DNA of 64,000 bases. Origin: Ilumatobacter fluminis. GTDB taxonomy: Bacteria; Actinomycetota; Acidimicrobiia; Acidimicrobiales; Ilumatobacteraceae. Shown here in pieces: positions 62,915 to 64,000 of the stretch (positions within the stretch are counted from its first letter, which is position 1; each line of letters begins with the position of its first letter). The notes under the pieces are model-generated. The model saw only the letters and a program-made list of their open reading frames with translations. It was not told where the DNA came from and did not search any database. The stretch spans positions 2,512,001 through 2,576,000 of the forward strand of contig NZ_SOAU01000001.1 of assembly GCF_004364865.1 (NCBI RefSeq). Reading direction: 5' to 3'. Position numbers and translations under genes: made by a program.

Positions 62915-64000
62915 ATGCGGGGGAAGATTGCAGGACTGCTGGCTGTCGCGTGCGTGTTCACGGCGTGCTCGGGTGACGACGACCAGGCGACGACGGCGAC
63001 GAGCGAGTCGACGGACACGACGGACACGAGCGAGTCATCGGGCGAACCGGCGCCGTCGGTCGCACCGCCGACCACCGAGGTGAGCGAATCGACCGCCACC
63101 ACCACCGACACCACCACCGTCGCCACCATCGCGCCCCCGACCACCGAGCCGAGCGGTCCGTCACCGTCGCCCGCCGACGCCGACCTCGTCGCCGCCATCC
63201 AGGCCGATCTCGACGGCGCACCCGCCGGCTGCGATCCGCTCGATCCCCGCCAGTGCGTGTTCCCCTACCCGTCGAACGCGACGACGGCCGGCGACGACAC
63301 GTCGGCAACCGGACTCCGGGTGGCGTTCCCGACCGATGGCTTGCCGGCGAACAGCGAGGGCGTGCACATCGACCCGGCCGAATGGAACCGCAACGACGGC
63401 TTCTCGCCGAACTCGTCGATCCTGACCCACGTGCCGGGCCTCGACGCCGAGGCATCGTCGCTCCCGCGCTGGGACGACCTGGAGGGATCGCTCTCCGACG
63501 AGGCGACCGTGGTGATCGTCGACGATGCCGGCGAGCGGGTCGCGCTCTGGGCCGAACCCGACGTCGACGTCACCGGCCCCGACGACGAGGTGCTCGTGAT
63601 CCATCCGGCTGTCTCGCTCGAGGAAGGCCGCCTCTACCACGTGGCCCTCCGCGGCCTCGTCGACGGCACAGGCGCCACGATCGACCCATCGGCGACGTTC
63701 ACGTCGTATCGCGACGCGCTCACCACCGAGATCGACGAGATCGAGCGACGGCGCCCCGACATGGAGGCGATGTTCGACGACCTCGCCGCGGCCGGCATCG
63801 CCCGTGACGATCTCCAGCTCGCCTGGACGTTCACGGTCGCCTCCACCGAGAACATCACCGGACGCATGCTGCACATCCGCGACGAGACACTCGCCGAGCT
63901 CGGCGACGCGGCACCGACGTTCACGGTGACCGACGTGATCGAGCCGCCCGAACTCGATCGTGACGGGCTGGCGCGCCAGATCGTCGGCACGTACACGGTC
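62915..64000 (+). CDS. Secreted lipoprotein, partial (cut by window end)
   Basis: An open frame of 362 codons from ATG at 62915 with no stop before the window end. The first 18 residues form a lipoprotein signal (GLLAVACVFTAC, lipobox Cys 18), followed by a long Thr/Ser/Pro-rich linker. From about residue 90 a beta-rich domain starts (YPSNATTAGDDTSATGL; HIDPAEWNRNDGFSP; WAEPDVDVTGPDDE), a pattern I associate with large secreted lipase-like proteins of Actinobacteria, whose catalytic part would lie beyond this window. The function is therefore open. It follows corA by 38 bp on the same strand. Confidence 0.78.
   Translation, partial: MRGKIAGLLAVACVFTACSGDDDQATTATSESTDTTDTSESSGEPAPSVAPPTTEVSESTATTTDTTTVATIAPPTTEPSGPSPSPADADLVAAIQADLDGAPAGCDPLDPRQCVFPYPSNATTAGDDTSATGLRVAFPTDGLPANSEGVHIDPAEWNRNDGFSPNSSILTHVPGLDAEASSLPRWDDLEGSLSDEATVVIVDDAGERVALWAEPDVDVTGPDDEVLVIHPAVSLEEGRLYHVALRGLVDGTGATIDPSATFTSYRDALTTEIDEIERRRPDMEAMFDDLAAAGIARDDLQLAWTFTVASTENITGRMLHIRDETLAELGDAAPTFTVTDVIEPPELDRDGLARQIVGTYTV

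Overview
The window looks like a chromosomal segment of a high-GC actinobacterium, most likely class Acidimicrobiia (Ilumatobacter-like). Supporting evidence is a mycothiol synthase (mshD), a DUF3499 protein, a DUF2510 membrane protein, an F420-type LLM oxidoreductase, GTG/TTG starts with many GTGA/ATGA/TGATG overlaps, a strong GC bias, and several secreted proteins built from a beta-rich repeat I associate with Actinobacteria. No rRNA genes are present. The class-level placement is an inference from gene content, not a measured phylogeny.

Layout. 1-9.8 kb: a small catabolic cluster (PLP decarboxylase-like, crotonase, SDR), an inositol-phosphatase-like gene, actinobacterial unknowns, a DUF2510 membrane protein, a diiron alternative-oxidase-like gene, and two secreted proteins sharing one beta-rich domain, one of them with three identical 381-bp repeats. 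9.8-15.1 kb: a compact integrative element of about 5.2 kb, inserted in the 3' end of a tRNA-Met (CAT) gene. It is bounded by a perfect 43-bp direct repeat and carries a tyrosine recombinase, a winged-helix-like gene coupled to a small unknown, a gene with a HEPN-like Rx4H motif, and a HEPN/Toprim gene. 15.1-26.7 kb: tRNA-Asn, an HTH/LAGLIDADG-like gene, an MpaB-family oxygenase-like gene, the rpoD-dnaG unit, an LLM oxidoreductase, ppdK, an M50 protease and ygfZ. Palindromic repeats lie between several of these genes. 26.9-30.1 kb: hisI-trpE (translationally coupled), a GroES-like gene, a small hydrolase and a VOC protein. 30.2-37.6 kb: one 2455-residue LPxTG-anchored surface protein. 37.9-45.5 kb: an asymmetric ABC exporter pair, an acyl-CoA ligase, an aldo/keto reductase and a GGDEF diguanylate cyclase. 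45.5-49.3 kb: hisC-hisB-hisH-hisA-hisF, overlapping end to end. 49.4-64 kb: a possible structured RNA, mshD, pepF-like, rlmN, a phosphotransferase/DUF6285 pair, an M23 peptidase, an ABC ATPase, DUF3499, tRNA-Val, a DnaJ-domain protein, an aldehyde dehydrogenase, CorA, and a lipoprotein that runs off the window end.

How the genes work together. The core is housekeeping: replication priming and the primary sigma factor, histidine and tryptophan entry steps, mycothiol synthesis, rRNA/tRNA methylation and central carbon metabolism (PPDK). The accessory layer consists of the tRNA-Met island, whose cargo is most like a small defence cassette, and the repeat-rich surface and secreted proteins. The most useful leads are the HEPN-type gene pair in the island, the structured intergenic region before mshD, the folded leader of the giant surface gene, the palindromic repeat families, and the alternative-oxidase-like protein.
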